Of a stretch of 64,000 bases of DNA, positions 1 through 8,441 are shown piece by piece. Source of the stretch: Thermoplasmata archaeon (GTDB lineage: Archaea; Thermoplasmatota; Thermoplasmata; Lutacidiplasmatales; UBA184); the NCBI GenBank assembly GCA_035622275.1, contig DASPVQ010000007.1:80702-144701 (forward strand). Reading direction: 5' to 3'. The notes beneath the pieces are model-generated. The model was not told the DNA's origin, did not search any database, and worked only from the letters and a program-made list of their open reading frames with translations. How positions within the stretch are numbered: the stretch's first letter is position 1; the number at the start of each line of letters is the position of its first letter. Made by a program: the position numbers and the translations under genes.

Positions 1-278
1 CGCGCGCGGACCGAGCGGAAGGTCGCGGAGGCGTTGCCGGCGAGCGCCGCGTCCACCGCGGAGCCGATCGGCCTCGACCAGGTGCCCTCTTCCTCGAGCA
101 GGCGGTGGAAGTCAAGACCGACCGTCTCCGGCCGTCGGCCCGTCACCTCGAAGTACGCCGGATTCGCCCAGCCGATCGTCCCCGGCGCGACGATCACGGC
201 GATCCCCACGGGGACCCGCGTGAGCAGCTGCTCGAGCTCCCCGGGTCCGATCGGCGCGCGCGTATCCGGTGAGCCCAT
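1..278 (-). CDS. PAS-domain protein, N-terminal part (runs off the left edge)
   Basis: Reading leftward from an ATG at 278 there is an open frame of 92 codons that leaves the window without a stop. The translation contains a typical PAS start, including VPVGIAVIV, then GWANPAYFEVTGRRPE and the following FHRLLEE, which is the usual pattern of a PAS sensor module. Such domains sit at the front of histidine kinases and other archaeal signalling proteins. The output domain lies outside the window, so the class of sensor cannot be told. About 120 bp without a gene separate this start from the end of the acetyltransferase to its right. Confidence 0.6.
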   Translation of the reverse strand, partial: MGSPDTRAPIGPGELEQLLTRVPVGIAVIVAPGTIGWANPAYFEVTGRRPETVGLDFHRLLEEEGTWSRPIGSAVDAALAGNASATFRSVRA

Positions 279-400
279 CGTCGGTCTCGCGGCCTTCACC
301 CGGCTACGCCTCATGTCGCTGTCGCCGTCGGGGCCGCGCACCGGGGACCCCCCTCGGCGACGAAGCCCGCCGACGAGGCGCTCCGGTCCCCCGGGGCGGC

Positions 401-1048
401 TCACGGCAGGGACCGGGTCCACGCGGGCGGGGGCCCGCGGTGGGCGGTGTCGGTCGCGGGCGGACGCGATACGTCGAGCGTCACCCGCCCCTCGGTGCCG
501 TTCCAGACGAAGTCGCTCGGGAAGCCCGCGCCGCGGAACACGTCGAGCATCGCCTCGTTCTCGCGAAGGACCCAGGCGTAGAACCGGCGGACGCCGAGGG
601 CCCGGGCGCGCCGCGCCAGATCCCAGAGCAGCAGCGTCGCGGCCCCCTGACCCTGACGGTCATCGGCCACGAGGAACGCGACCTCGGCGCGGCTGGGATC
701 CGGCGGGTCGCGGACCGATTCGCCCTGGGCGATGACGATCCTCGGGGCCGCGTCCATCGTCTCCATCAGCAGCGAGACTCGACCGGCGACCGGTCGGGTG
801 CCGAGGATGCGATCCACGACCTCGTCCGCGCGCACCGGGGCGAAGAAGCGCAGCTCGAGGGCGTCCCGGGAGAGCGCATGGACGAACGCCCCCAGCCGCT
901 CCCGGTCGTCAGCCCGCACCGGCCGGATGCGGACGCGCGAGCCGTCGCGCAACCGGACGACGGTATCGGAGGACCCGCGCGCGAGCGGGCGGCGTTGGGG
1001 GCCGGGCGCCGGGGAGGGCACCGCGCCCGGGGGCGTGGCATCCGGCAT
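401..1048 (-). CDS. GNAT-family N-acetyltransferase
   Basis: This 215-residue protein is read from the ATG at 1048, 8 bp after the stop of the upstream dehydrogenase, so the two are probably co-transcribed. Residues about 38-200 form a GNAT fold. The start VRIRPVRADDRERL and the following LSRDALELRFF resemble the acetyltransferase module found in Pat-type protein acetylases. The acetyl-CoA loop is seen as AFLVADDRQGQGAATLLL, and AMLDVFRGAGF matches the C-terminal GNAT helix. The N-terminal 35 residues and the C-terminal tail are proline/arginine rich and probably disordered. The substrate, protein lysine or small molecule, cannot be read from sequence. Confidence 0.8.
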   Translation of the reverse strand: MPDATPPGAVPSPAPGPQRRPLARGSSDTVVRLRDGSRVRIRPVRADDRERLGAFVHALSRDALELRFFAPVRADEVVDRILGTRPVAGRVSLLMETMDAAPRIVIAQGESVRDPPDPSRAEVAFLVADDRQGQGAATLLLWDLARRARALGVRRFYAWVLRENEAMLDVFRGAGFPSDFVWNGTEGRVTLDVSRPPATDTAHRGPPPAWTRSLP

Positions 1049-1056
1049 GGTCGCAT

Positions 1057-2109
1057 CTAGTCGAACCGGATCAGCGGCTTGATGATCCCGTCGCCCTTCG
1101 TTTCCATCAGCCGGAACGCGCGTTCGATCTCGTCGAAGCGGAAGCGGTGGGTCGTCATCGCCGACGGGTCGAGCCGTCGCAGCTCGAGCAGGCGCAATAG
1201 ACGGCTCATGCGCTCGCGCCCGCCCGGACACAGCCCGGTGCGGATCGTCTGATCGCTCATCCCGACGCCCCAGTCGATCCGGGGGATGCGCACGAACTCG
1301 CCCTCGCCGTGGTACCCGACGTTCGAGATCGTACCGCCCGGACGCGTCACCCGGACGCAGTTCTCGAACGTCGCGGCCGCTCCGAGCGCCTCGATCGCCG
1401 CGTCGACGCCGGCGCCACCGGTCCGCGCGCGGATCTCGGCCACGGGGTCGACGCGCGCGAAGTCGATGACGTCGGTCGCCCCGAACCGGCGCGCGAGCTC
1501 CTGTCGCGCCGGGACCGTCTCGACCGCGAGGACCGCGCCGGCGCCGAGGAGCCGACTGCCCGCGATCGCCATCAGCCCGACGGGACCCGCGCCGAAGACC
1601 GCCACCGTGCCGCCGAGCGGGATCCGGGCGTGCTCGGCCGCCATGAAGCCGGTCGACATCATGTCGCAGGCGTAGACCGCCATCTCGTCCGGCACCCCGT
1701 CCGGGATCGGCGCGAGGTTCGCGACGGCCTGGTTCACGTGGAAGTACTCGGCGAGGGCCCCGTCCTTGACGTTCGCGAACTTCCAGCCGCCCAGCATCTG
1801 GGTGCACTGCGAGGGGAAGCCCCGCAGGCAGTTCTCGCAGACGTAGCACGGCGTGATCGCGTTGACCGCGACGCGCTGGCCCTCCCGGAAGCCGCGCACC
1901 TCCGCGCCCAGGCGATGGATCACGCCCACGGACTCGTGCCCGAGCGTCAGGTCGTGGCGCTCACCGATCGCGCCGTGGACCGTGTGGCAGTCGGACGTGC
2001 AGATGAGGGCCCGCGTGGTCCGCACGATCGCGTCGTTGGGACCCGGCTCCGGGACGGGCTTGTCGAGGGTGGCGACCTCGCCGATTCGGCGCATCACGAA
2101 CGCGCGCAT
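1057..2109 (-). CDS. Zinc-dependent alcohol dehydrogenase (MDR family)
   Basis: A 350-residue medium-chain dehydrogenase that should oxidise an alcohol with NAD(P). Catalytic zinc ligands are recognisable as C37 (ALICTSDCH), H58-E59 (LGHES) and the Asp of CDMMSTGF near residue 150. That arrangement is typical of the Thermoanaerobacter brockii isopropanol dehydrogenase subgroup. Unlike the T. brockii enzyme, it also carries a structural-zinc loop, CYVCENC followed seven residues later by another Cys. The Rossmann motif GAGPVGLMA lies near residue 175. It starts at the ATG at 2109 and is followed closely by the GNAT gene. The natural substrate is unknown. Confidence 0.88.
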   Translation of the reverse strand: MRAFVMRRIGEVATLDKPVPEPGPNDAIVRTTRALICTSDCHTVHGAIGERHDLTLGHESVGVIHRLGAEVRGFREGQRVAVNAITPCYVCENCLRGFPSQCTQMLGGWKFANVKDGALAEYFHVNQAVANLAPIPDGVPDEMAVYACDMMSTGFMAAEHARIPLGGTVAVFGAGPVGLMAIAGSRLLGAGAVLAVETVPARQELARRFGATDVIDFARVDPVAEIRARTGGAGVDAAIEALGAAATFENCVRVTRPGGTISNVGYHGEGEFVRIPRIDWGVGMSDQTIRTGLCPGGRERMSRLLRLLELRRLDPSAMTTHRFRFDEIERAFRLMETKGDGIIKPLIRFD

Positions 2110-2199
2110 CGCTCTGAAGCAGCCGGAACCGACTAGAAGGGGCCGCCGTCAAGCCCGGTTGACCCAGGCGCGGGCCCGCCGCTGGGCCCGGCGGCCGGC

Positions 2200-3015
2200 T
2201 CACTGGGCCATGCGGGGATACAGTCTCGACTCGAGCAGCACGAGCGCCACCGTGGCCGCGAGGAGCACCGCGAAGTCGACCCCGATGGGGAACAGGGAGC
2301 TCGCCCCCGGGATCATCAGCGTGCGCACCGCGTCGACGAGATAGGTCAGCGGGTTGGCCAGCGCGATCGGTCGGAGCCAGCCCGGCATGATCGACAACGG
2401 GTAGATCGCGCTGCTCGCGAAGAACAGCGGCATGGTGAGCAACTGGCCGATCCCGAGGAAGCGCTCCTGCGTCTTGACCAGGCTCGCGATGATCATCGAC
2501 AGGGTGGCGAACAGGCAGGCGCCCAGGACGACGGCGAACAGGACGCCCAGGATCGAGAGCGGGTCGAGGCTCGGTCGGACCCCGAGCGCGATCGCGAGCG
2601 CGTAGACGATCGTCGCCTGGGAGAGGCCCCGGACGCTCGCCGATAGCGCCTTGCCGGCTACCAGCGACACCCGGGAGGCCGGGCTCACGAGGAACTTGTA
2701 GGCGATCCCGAGCTCCCGCTCCCGGATCGATGCGATCCCGTAGAAGATCGCGATGAACAGGACGCTCTGGGAGAGGATGCCGGGCGCGAGGAACTGCAGG
2801 TAGGTGAGGTTCCCGGTCGGGATCACGTGGACCTGCGTGAACACTTCGCCGAAGACGAGCAGCCAGAGCGCGGGCTGCACGGCGCGCAGGAGCAGCTCCG
2901 ACGGGTCGTGCCGGAGCTTGCGGACCTCGTAGTCCACGATCGCGAAGGTCCGGTCGAGATGGGCGGCGAGCGCGCTCCCGATCCCCGGAACCGCGGGCTC
3001 CGTCGCGCGCGCCAT
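2200..3015 (-). CDS. ABC-2 type exporter permease (DrrB-like)
   Basis: The start was placed at the ATG at 3015, one base after the stop of the ATPase gene, giving 271 residues. After a short polar N-terminus the protein has about six hydrophobic segments, with the ABC-2 signature region in the middle (IRERELGIAYKFLVSPASR) and a late NPLTYLVDAVRTL motif typical of DrrB/NodJ-type permeases. It would form the membrane channel for the ATPase encoded immediately upstream. Such pairs export drugs, lipids or polysaccharides, and the cargo cannot be inferred here. Confidence 0.88.
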   Translation of the reverse strand: MARATEPAVPGIGSALAAHLDRTFAIVDYEVRKLRHDPSELLLRAVQPALWLLVFGEVFTQVHVIPTGNLTYLQFLAPGILSQSVLFIAIFYGIASIRERELGIAYKFLVSPASRVSLVAGKALSASVRGLSQATIVYALAIALGVRPSLDPLSILGVLFAVVLGACLFATLSMIIASLVKTQERFLGIGQLLTMPLFFASSAIYPLSIMPGWLRPIALANPLTYLVDAVRTLMIPGASSLFPIGVDFAVLLAATVALVLLESRLYPRMAQ

Positions 3016-3016
3016 G

Positions 3017-3814
3017 TCACTCAAGTCGGATCGCGGTGCGCCGGGTCCGCTGGATCTCGCGGAAGCCCGCCCCCGAATCCATCTCCTCTCCGGCGAAGTG
3101 CGCGAACACGCTCTCGAGGCTCGCGTCGGGGGTCCCGAGATCGGCCTTGAGACCGGCCGGGGTGCCCGAGGCCACGACAACGCCCCGGTGCAGGATCGCG
3201 AGCCGGTCGCACAGACGCTCGGCCTCCTCCATGTAGTGGGTCGTGAGCACGATCGAGGTCGCGTGCTCGTCGCGCAGCCGCTCGATCTGGCCCCAGACCG
3301 CCTCTCGCGCGAGCGGGTCGAGCCCGACCGTCGGCTCGTCCAGGAAGAGGATCCGGGGCCGATGCAGCAACGCCTGGGCGATCTCGAGCCGCCGGATCAT
3401 CCCGCCCGAGTAGTGCTTGACGGGGGTGTTCGCGAAGTCGCTCAACCCCATGAACTCGAGCGCCGCCCGGATCCGTTCCGCTCGTTCGGCGCGGGGAACC
3501 TGATACAGGCGAGCGAACACGCGCAGGTTGTCGTAGCCGCTGACCTGCGGGTCCGCGGAGATGAGCTGCGGGACGTAGCCGATGGCGGCCCGAACGCGGG
3601 CGGCGTCGCGCACGATGTCGAAGCCGGCGACCGTGGCGTGGCCGCTCGAGGGCGGGAGGAGAGTGGTGAGCATCTTGATCGTCGTGGTCTTTCCGGCGCC
3701 GTTGGGGCCCAGGATCCCGTAGGCCTCGGCCGCCTCCACCTCGAAGGAGACCCGATCGACGGCCGTGAAGCGGCCGAAACGACGGGTGAGCTCGCGTGCG
3801 ACGAGGGTCGGCAT
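3017..3814 (-). CDS. ABC exporter ATP-binding protein (DrrA-like)
   Basis: A 265-residue ATPase with Walker A GPNGAGKTT, the signature YSGGMIRRLEIAQAL, Walker B RILFLDEPTVGLD and the switch His in VLTTHYMEEAERL. The C-terminal part contains the extra segment common to the DrrA/daunorubicin-resistance type (SLESVFAHFAGEE). Its stop codon almost touches the permease start, so the two are coupled. A possible TATA element (CAAATAG on the minus strand near 3873) lies about 60 bp upstream within a GC-rich leader. Confidence 0.9.
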   Translation of the reverse strand: MPTLVARELTRRFGRFTAVDRVSFEVEAAEAYGILGPNGAGKTTTIKMLTTLLPPSSGHATVAGFDIVRDAARVRAAIGYVPQLISADPQVSGYDNLRVFARLYQVPRAERAERIRAALEFMGLSDFANTPVKHYSGGMIRRLEIAQALLHRPRILFLDEPTVGLDPLAREAVWGQIERLRDEHATSIVLTTHYMEEAERLCDRLAILHRGVVVASGTPAGLKADLGTPDASLESVFAHFAGEEMDSGAGFREIQRTRRTAIRLE

Positions 3815-3915
3815 ACAGTGGGTGGCCGCGGCCGGCGCGGCCGGTTGGTGAGCGCGCAGCGCGCCGGGCTATTTGCCGATGGCGCGCCGACGGACGGCCG
3901 GCGCCCGGCGGGCGC

Positions 3916-4386
3916 TCACTCCGAGAGCGACTGGTCGGTCTCGCGCAGGCGGCGGGCGAGTTCCTTCGTGATCCCCTTGTAAACGCCGCGGTGGCTCTCA
4001 GCGAAGCCGGTGAATTCCCAGCGGGAGAGCACGCCGAACTTGGTGGCCTTCGTCGCGACGACGTCGGCGGACCGAGGCTGGTCGTCGAAGAGCGCCATCT
4101 CGCCGAAGAACTGACCCGGCCCGAGCCGGGCGAGCACGCGGTTGCCGCGCCGTACCTCGACCTCGCCGGAGAGGATGATGTAGAAGCCGATCCCGTCGTC
4201 GCCGCGCTTGATGACGGTGTGACCCGCGGCGGCATCGCGGACCAGCACCTCCTTGGCGAGCCCGCGCAGGTGCCGATCGGGTAGCTCCCCGAGGATCGAC
4301 GCCCGCCCCAGTGCCTCCGCGATCGTGGCGATGGAAACGTCGCTCACGGGACCCGGCCGACCGAGCACCTGCCCAGATATAGACAT
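3916..4386 (-). CDS. Stand-alone cyclic nucleotide-binding domain protein
   Basis: A 156-residue protein from the ATG at 4386 (a GTG lies directly in front). Nearly the whole chain is one CNB beta-barrel. ILSGEVEVRRGNRVLARLGP leads into the phosphate-binding cassette, visible as FFGEMALFDDQPRSADVVA, where the Glu and the Arg that grip the cyclic phosphate and ribose in CRP and PKA-R are both present. No DNA-binding helix-turn-helix follows, so it is not a CRP-type regulator by itself. It may act as a small receptor for cAMP. A predicted adenylate cyclase is encoded in this window at 12427. Confidence 0.85.
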   Translation of the reverse strand: MSISGQVLGRPGPVSDVSIATIAEALGRASILGELPDRHLRGLAKEVLVRDAAAGHTVIKRGDDGIGFYIILSGEVEVRRGNRVLARLGPGQFFGEMALFDDQPRSADVVATKATKFGVLSRWEFTGFAESHRGVYKGITKELARRLRETDQSLSE

Positions 4387-4480
4387 CACCCCCCGAGCGA
4401 CCGACCCACCCTCCTGGTCGGGCGCCCACGGCCCGACGCAGGCTCGCCGGTCTCCCCCGGGGGTGGCCGATCGAAGATAG

Positions 4481-4514
4481 TGGCACCAAAATTATTAGGG
4501 TACCATTTATATTC
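4481..4514 (+). promoter_or_regulatory. Promoter and candidate operator of the DtxR-metal transporter operon
   Basis: An AT-rich island in GC-rich sequence. TATA-like ATTTATATTC (4505-4514) centres about 26 nt before the ATG at 4536, implying a leaderless transcript. Just upstream, TGGCACC (4481-4487) and GGTACCA (4499-4505) form an inverted repeat with one mismatch that abuts the TATA box, a natural place for a DtxR-type repressor to bind. On the other strand CTAATAATTTTGG could serve the CNB gene about 100 bp away. Confidence 0.55.
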
Positions 4515-4535
4515 GGACTCGCCCTCTCCGGCTCG

Positions 4536-4973
4536 ATGGAAGCCCTCCGCCTCCTGACCCGACGGCAGCTCGAGACCCTCCAGGTCGTTCGGAGCCGGGA
4601 GACCCAGGAGCGAGGCGCCTCGCTGAAGTCGATCGCCGCCGCCCTCCGTCTCACCGCTCCCTCCGCGCTGGGACACCTCACCCCGCTCGAGGCGCTCGGC
4701 CTCGTCGAGCGATATCGCGGAAAGAGCCGCCTGACCGAGAAGGGCCGTCGGACCCTCCTCGAGTACGCCCGCCACCACCGAGTGGCGGAGACGCTCTTCG
4801 GGCGTCTCGGGCTGTCCCCCGATGCGACCTGCGCCGCGGCCCACGAGATCGACCTGGCGCTCTCGCACCGGACCGTCGAGGAGCTCTGCCGGGCGCAGCG
4901 ACACCCGACCGAGTGCCCGCACGGCGAGCCGATCACGCCGTGCCACGCGCCGGGCAGCGGACGGCCGGGCTAG
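4536..4973 (+). CDS. DtxR/MntR-family metal-dependent transcriptional regulator
   Basis: A 145-residue protein with an N-terminal winged helix (residues about 5-65, including SLKSIAAALRLTAPSALGHL as recognition region). A DtxR dimerisation/metal domain follows, with RHHRVAETLFGRLGL and AAHEIDLALSHRTVEELC. The C-terminal Cys/His/Glu-rich stretch CRAQRHPTECPHGEPI matches the HPxxCPHG metal-site pattern of this family. There is no SH3-like third domain. It heads an operon with a metal ABC importer, the usual target of Mn-, Fe- or Zn-sensing DtxR proteins, and probably represses its own promoter. Confidence 0.88.
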   Translation: MEALRLLTRRQLETLQVVRSRETQERGASLKSIAAALRLTAPSALGHLTPLEALGLVERYRGKSRLTEKGRRTLLEYARHHRVAETLFGRLGLSPDATCAAAHEIDLALSHRTVEELCRAQRHPTECPHGEPITPCHAPGSGRPG

Positions 4974-5000
4974 CGCCGCGGAGCGGCGGGACCAGGGGCC

Positions 5001-6086
5001 ATGCAGTGGACTCGCAAGTCGATCGTCATCGCGGTCGTGCTGGTCGCCGTCGTCGCGGGGACGGCCTACGCCGTCGCCACGAGCCGGGCTCCTCCCGACA
5101 TGTGCCAGGGGGTCGCCCTCGGCATCCCGACGGAGGCCGCTTCGACCGGCTCGACGCCGGTCGCGGTTCTACCGGACAGGTCCGTGGACCCGGCGCCCGC
5201 TCATCCCCCACCCGCGGTCGCTCCGGCGGCCGACCGAGCTCCTGCGGCCCTCGCTCCGATCCCGGTGGTGGCCGCCGAGAACTTTTGGGGCAGCCTGGTC
5301 GCCCAGCTGGGCGGGAACGAGACGTCGGTGCTGAGCATCGTGACCGACCCGAACGCCGACCCCCATGAGTACGAGGCGAACACGTCCGACGCGCAGGCGA
5401 TCGCCGACGCCCAGCTCGTCATCGTGAACGGCGTCGGCTACGACCAGTGGGCCCTGGATCTGATCGCGGCGGACGGCAACCCCGGACAGACCGTTCTCAA
5501 CGTCGGCGAGCTGAACGGTGTCAACGTCACCGGCGGGATCGTGAGCGGCAACCCGCACATGTGGTACGACCCGGTCTACGTCAACCGTACCGTCGCGGCG
5601 ATGTACGCCGATCTGGTCGAGATCCGACCGAGCGCGACCGCCTCCTTCGCGGCGAACTACGCGACGCTGAACGCCTCGCTCGCCTCGCTCTACGGGCAGG
5701 CGGCCCTCATCCGGGAGAGCTTCGCCGGGACCGTCGTCGCGTCGACCGAGAGCATCTTCGTCTACCTCGCGAACTATACCGATCTCGACCTCGTCAGCCC
5801 GCCCGCGTTCATGGAGGCGATCGCCGACGGGAGCGACCCGTCGGCCCAGAGCATCGTTCAGTTCGAGTGCCAGCTGCAGAGCGGGCTCGTCAAGGTGCTG
5901 GTCTACAACGAGCAGACCGTGACGCCGCTGACGACGAACATGAAGGCGATCGCGGCGGCCCACAACGTCACGGTCGTCGGGGTCACGGAGACGATCCAGC
6001 CACCGAACGTCTCCTTCGAGTCCTGGATGTACGGCGAGTACCTCGACCTCGAGAACGCGCTCGACGCTGAGGCCCTCGGCCGGTAG
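5001..6086 (+). CDS. Metal ABC transporter substrate-binding protein (ZnuA/PsaA-like)
   Basis: A 361-residue extracytoplasmic binding protein. A single hydrophobic segment (residues about 7-25) anchors or exports it, then a Pro/Ala-rich linker (about 60-88) leads into the cluster A-1 fold beginning VVAAENFWGSL. Metal ligands are recognisable as H122 (DPHEYE) and H186 (NPHMWYD), with a later acidic ligand in VASTES. The His-rich loop typical of many zinc-specific ZnuA proteins is absent, so Mn or Fe are as likely as Zn. It begins 27 bp after the regulator and 6 bp before the ATPase. Confidence 0.88.
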   Translation: MQWTRKSIVIAVVLVAVVAGTAYAVATSRAPPDMCQGVALGIPTEAASTGSTPVAVLPDRSVDPAPAHPPPAVAPAADRAPAALAPIPVVAAENFWGSLVAQLGGNETSVLSIVTDPNADPHEYEANTSDAQAIADAQLVIVNGVGYDQWALDLIAADGNPGQTVLNVGELNGVNVTGGIVSGNPHMWYDPVYVNRTVAAMYADLVEIRPSATASFAANYATLNASLASLYGQAALIRESFAGTVVASTESIFVYLANYTDLDLVSPPAFMEAIADGSDPSAQSIVQFECQLQSGLVKVLVYNEQTVTPLTTNMKAIAAAHNVTVVGVTETIQPPNVSFESWMYGEYLDLENALDAEALGR

Positions 6087-6092
6087 GGCGCC

Positions 6093-6929
6093 ATGGCGAC
6101 CTCCTCCCTCCGCTCGGACGCGCCGGCGGCCGGCGCGGACGGGGCGCCCGCGCTGCGGGCCGAGGGCCTGACGGTCGCCTACCGCGACAAACGGGTCTGG
6201 CAGGACGCGAACTTCGAGGTCGAACCCGGCGAGTTCGTCGCCGTCATCGGACCCAACGGTGCCGGCAAGACCACCCTCTTCCGCCTCCTGCTCGGACTGC
6301 AGCGACCGGCGAGCGGGCGCCTCCGCCTGTTCGGTGCGCCCCCCCGCCGAGGGAACCCCCGGATCGGCTACGTCCCCCAACGCCACACGATCGACAACGA
6401 CACCCACGTCGCGGCGAACGCCCTCGTGCAGCTGGGGGTCTCGGGCACGCACTGGGGGCCCGGCTGGAAGGCCGGCCGAGATCGCCGGAGCGCGGCCGAA
6501 GCGCTGGCCGCGGTCGACGCGTTGGAGCTCGGCACACGCCCTCTCAGCGCCCTCTCCGGCGGGGAGCTGCAGCGGATCTTCCTCGCCGAGGCGCTCGTCG
6601 GGAGGCCGGACATGCTGCTGCTCGACGAGCCGCTGTCGAACCTCGACCTGCGTCGGACGCGGGAGCTGGTCGAGGTGGTCCATCGCCTGGTCCGGGCCCG
6701 CCACGTCACGACGCTCCTCGTCGCGCACGACATCAACCCGCTGATCGAATGCCTCGACAAGGTGATCTACATCGCGAACGGCCGGGTCGCCACCGGGACA
6801 CCGGCCGAGGTGCTGACCTCGGCGTCGCTCACCGAGCTCTACGGCGTGCCGGTCGAGGTCCTCCACGACTCGCGTGGCAACATCGTGATCGTGGGCGGCG
6901 AGGACCCACACGAGCGGGAGGGCCGATGA
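6093..6929 (+). CDS. Metal ABC transporter ATP-binding protein (ZnuC-like)
   Basis: A 278-residue ATPase. Walker A is GPNGAGKTT, the signature is ALSGGELQRIFLAEAL, Walker B is MLLLDEPLSNLD and the switch region is TLLVAHDINPL. The Q-loop lies in IGYVPQRHTID. The composition and the order regulator, binding protein, ATPase, permease match bacterial znu/psa operons. Its TGA overlaps the ATG of the permease (ATGA, 6926-6929), so translation is coupled. It energises uptake of the divalent metal delivered by the upstream binding protein. Confidence 0.92.
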   Translation: MATSSLRSDAPAAGADGAPALRAEGLTVAYRDKRVWQDANFEVEPGEFVAVIGPNGAGKTTLFRLLLGLQRPASGRLRLFGAPPRRGNPRIGYVPQRHTIDNDTHVAANALVQLGVSGTHWGPGWKAGRDRRSAAEALAAVDALELGTRPLSALSGGELQRIFLAEALVGRPDMLLLDEPLSNLDLRRTRELVEVVHRLVRARHVTTLLVAHDINPLIECLDKVIYIANGRVATGTPAEVLTSASLTELYGVPVEVLHDSRGNIVIVGGEDPHEREGR

Positions 6930-7825
6930 CGAACTCGTTCAGCTGGAACTTCGTCACCGACCTTCGGGCGATGTGGCAGTACGAGTTCATGCGGAACGCC
7001 TTCGAAGCGGGCACGATCATCGCGATCGTCGCGGGGCTCGTCGGCTACCTCGTCGTCCTGCGCCGGTCCGCCTTCGCCACGCACGCGCTGGGGCATGTGG
7101 GCTTCTCGGGAGCGGCCGGCGCCGTGCTGTTCGGCGTGAACCCGGTCTACGGGCTGCTGCTGTTCACGACGACCGGGGGCACGGGCATGGCGCTCCTCGG
7201 CAAGCGCGCCTCGACCCGCGACATCGAGATCGGGACCGTGCTGGCCTTCCTGCTCGGCGTCGGGCTCGTCTTCCTGAGCCTGTACGCCGGATACGCGACG
7301 GAGGCCTATTCGATCCTCTTCGGCGAGATCCTAGGGATCAGCGACGCGGGGGTGCTCCTCACGCTCGAAGCGGGGGTCGTCGTCCTCGTGGCGCTCGCGC
7401 TCATGTACCGACCGCTGCTGTTCGCTTCGCTCGACGAGGACGTCGCGGAGGCGAAAGGGCTCCCGACGCTGGCGCTCGGGCTCGCGTTCATGCTGATCCT
7501 CGCCGTGGCGATCTCCTTCGCGGTGCAGGTCGTCGGGGTGCTCCTGATCTTCGCGCTGCTCGTCACCCCAGCGGCGATCGCGGTGCGGCTCACCCAGCGG
7601 CCGAGGTGGGCCGCGCTCGTCTCGGTCGCGGTCGCGCTGCTCGCGGTATGGCTGGGCCTCTTCCTCTCCTGGTACGAGCCGTATCCCGTCAGCTTCTTCA
7701 TCGTGACGATCGCCTTCGTGCTGTACCTGCTCGTCCGCGCCGCCGGCTTCGCGCGCCAGCGGCTCGTCGCTCGGTCGGATCGGGAAGCGCCGTCGGCGGC
7801 CGCGGCGGGCCCGGAGTCCACGTAG
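6926..7825 (+). CDS. Metal ABC transporter permease (ZnuB-like, ABC-3 family)
   Basis: The start at 6926 shares ATGA with the ATPase stop and gives 299 residues. Eight or so hydrophobic helices are visible. The ABC-3 family hallmarks include YLVVLRRSAFATHALGHVGF (the cytoplasmic loop that docks the ATPase), ASLDEDVAEAKGLP, and FAVQVVGVLLIFALLVTPAA. It forms the pore of the metal importer. It is the last gene of the operon, with the convergent HxlR gene ending 31 bp beyond. Confidence 0.9.
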   Translation: MTNSFSWNFVTDLRAMWQYEFMRNAFEAGTIIAIVAGLVGYLVVLRRSAFATHALGHVGFSGAAGAVLFGVNPVYGLLLFTTTGGTGMALLGKRASTRDIEIGTVLAFLLGVGLVFLSLYAGYATEAYSILFGEILGISDAGVLLTLEAGVVVLVALALMYRPLLFASLDEDVAEAKGLPTLALGLAFMLILAVAISFAVQVVGVLLIFALLVTPAAIAVRLTQRPRWAALVSVAVALLAVWLGLFLSWYEPYPVSFFIVTIAFVLYLLVRAAGFARQRLVARSDREAPSAAAAGPEST

Positions 7826-7856
7826 CCCGACCGCGGCGCGCTCGGTGGCCCAGCGC

Positions 7857-8405
7857 TCAGGCCGTCGCGCGCACCCCGGGAGTCGGGGGCACGAGCCGCT
7901 CGACGGGCGGGCTCGTGCGACCCGCCCGGCGTCGCGGGCTCGCCACGGGCGCCGCCAGGACCCGGCGGACGTACGCCTCGTCGAAGATCTCGGTCAGGGA
8001 GCGGGGCCGGCCGTCGGCGAACACCCGGTCGGCGTGCCACTTGGAACCGAAGCGCACCAGGGTCATCAGCACGGGCAACACGTCGTTGCCCTTCTCCGTG
8101 ACCTCCCAGCGGGCGTACTTGGGCCCCCGCTCGACGCGCACGATGAAGCCTTCGCGCTCGAGCTCGCTCAGACGCAGCGCGAGGACCCGCTTGGTCAGGC
8201 CCGGCGTCGCCCGCATCATCTCGTTGAACCGCTGCGCGCGATAGAGCGCGATGTCCCGGAGGATCTGCAGAGCATACTTTCGCCCGAGGATCCCGAGACT
8301 GGCCGCGACCGGGCAGCACTCAAACTCGACCTTGAAGCGGACGGTCGGCGTCGGGCGCGCCGGGGCGATCATGGATGTCCTACTTTCATTCCCCCAGCCG
8401 CTCAT
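7857..8405 (-). CDS. HxlR-family winged-helix transcriptional regulator
   Basis: An up to 182-residue regulator. The ATG at 8372 would give 171 residues and is equally possible. The core is the HxlR winged helix: ECCPVAASLGILGRKYALQI, then FNEMMRATPGLTKRVLALRL as the recognition region and YARWEVTEKGNDVLPVL as the wing. The CCP at the start of the fold corresponds to the conserved CP of this family, where a Cys can be redox-sensitive. The C-terminal 50 residues are basic and unlike the family. It is divergent from the beta-grasp gene and may control it. Confidence 0.85.
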   Translation of the reverse strand: MSGWGNESRTSMIAPARPTPTVRFKVEFECCPVAASLGILGRKYALQILRDIALYRAQRFNEMMRATPGLTKRVLALRLSELEREGFIVRVERGPKYARWEVTEKGNDVLPVLMTLVRFGSKWHADRVFADGRPRSLTEIFDEAYVRRVLAAPVASPRRRAGRTSPPVERLVPPTPGVRATA

Positions 8406-8441
8406 ATCGGTTTACGGTCTTACGCCAGCGCAGGCACGGAC

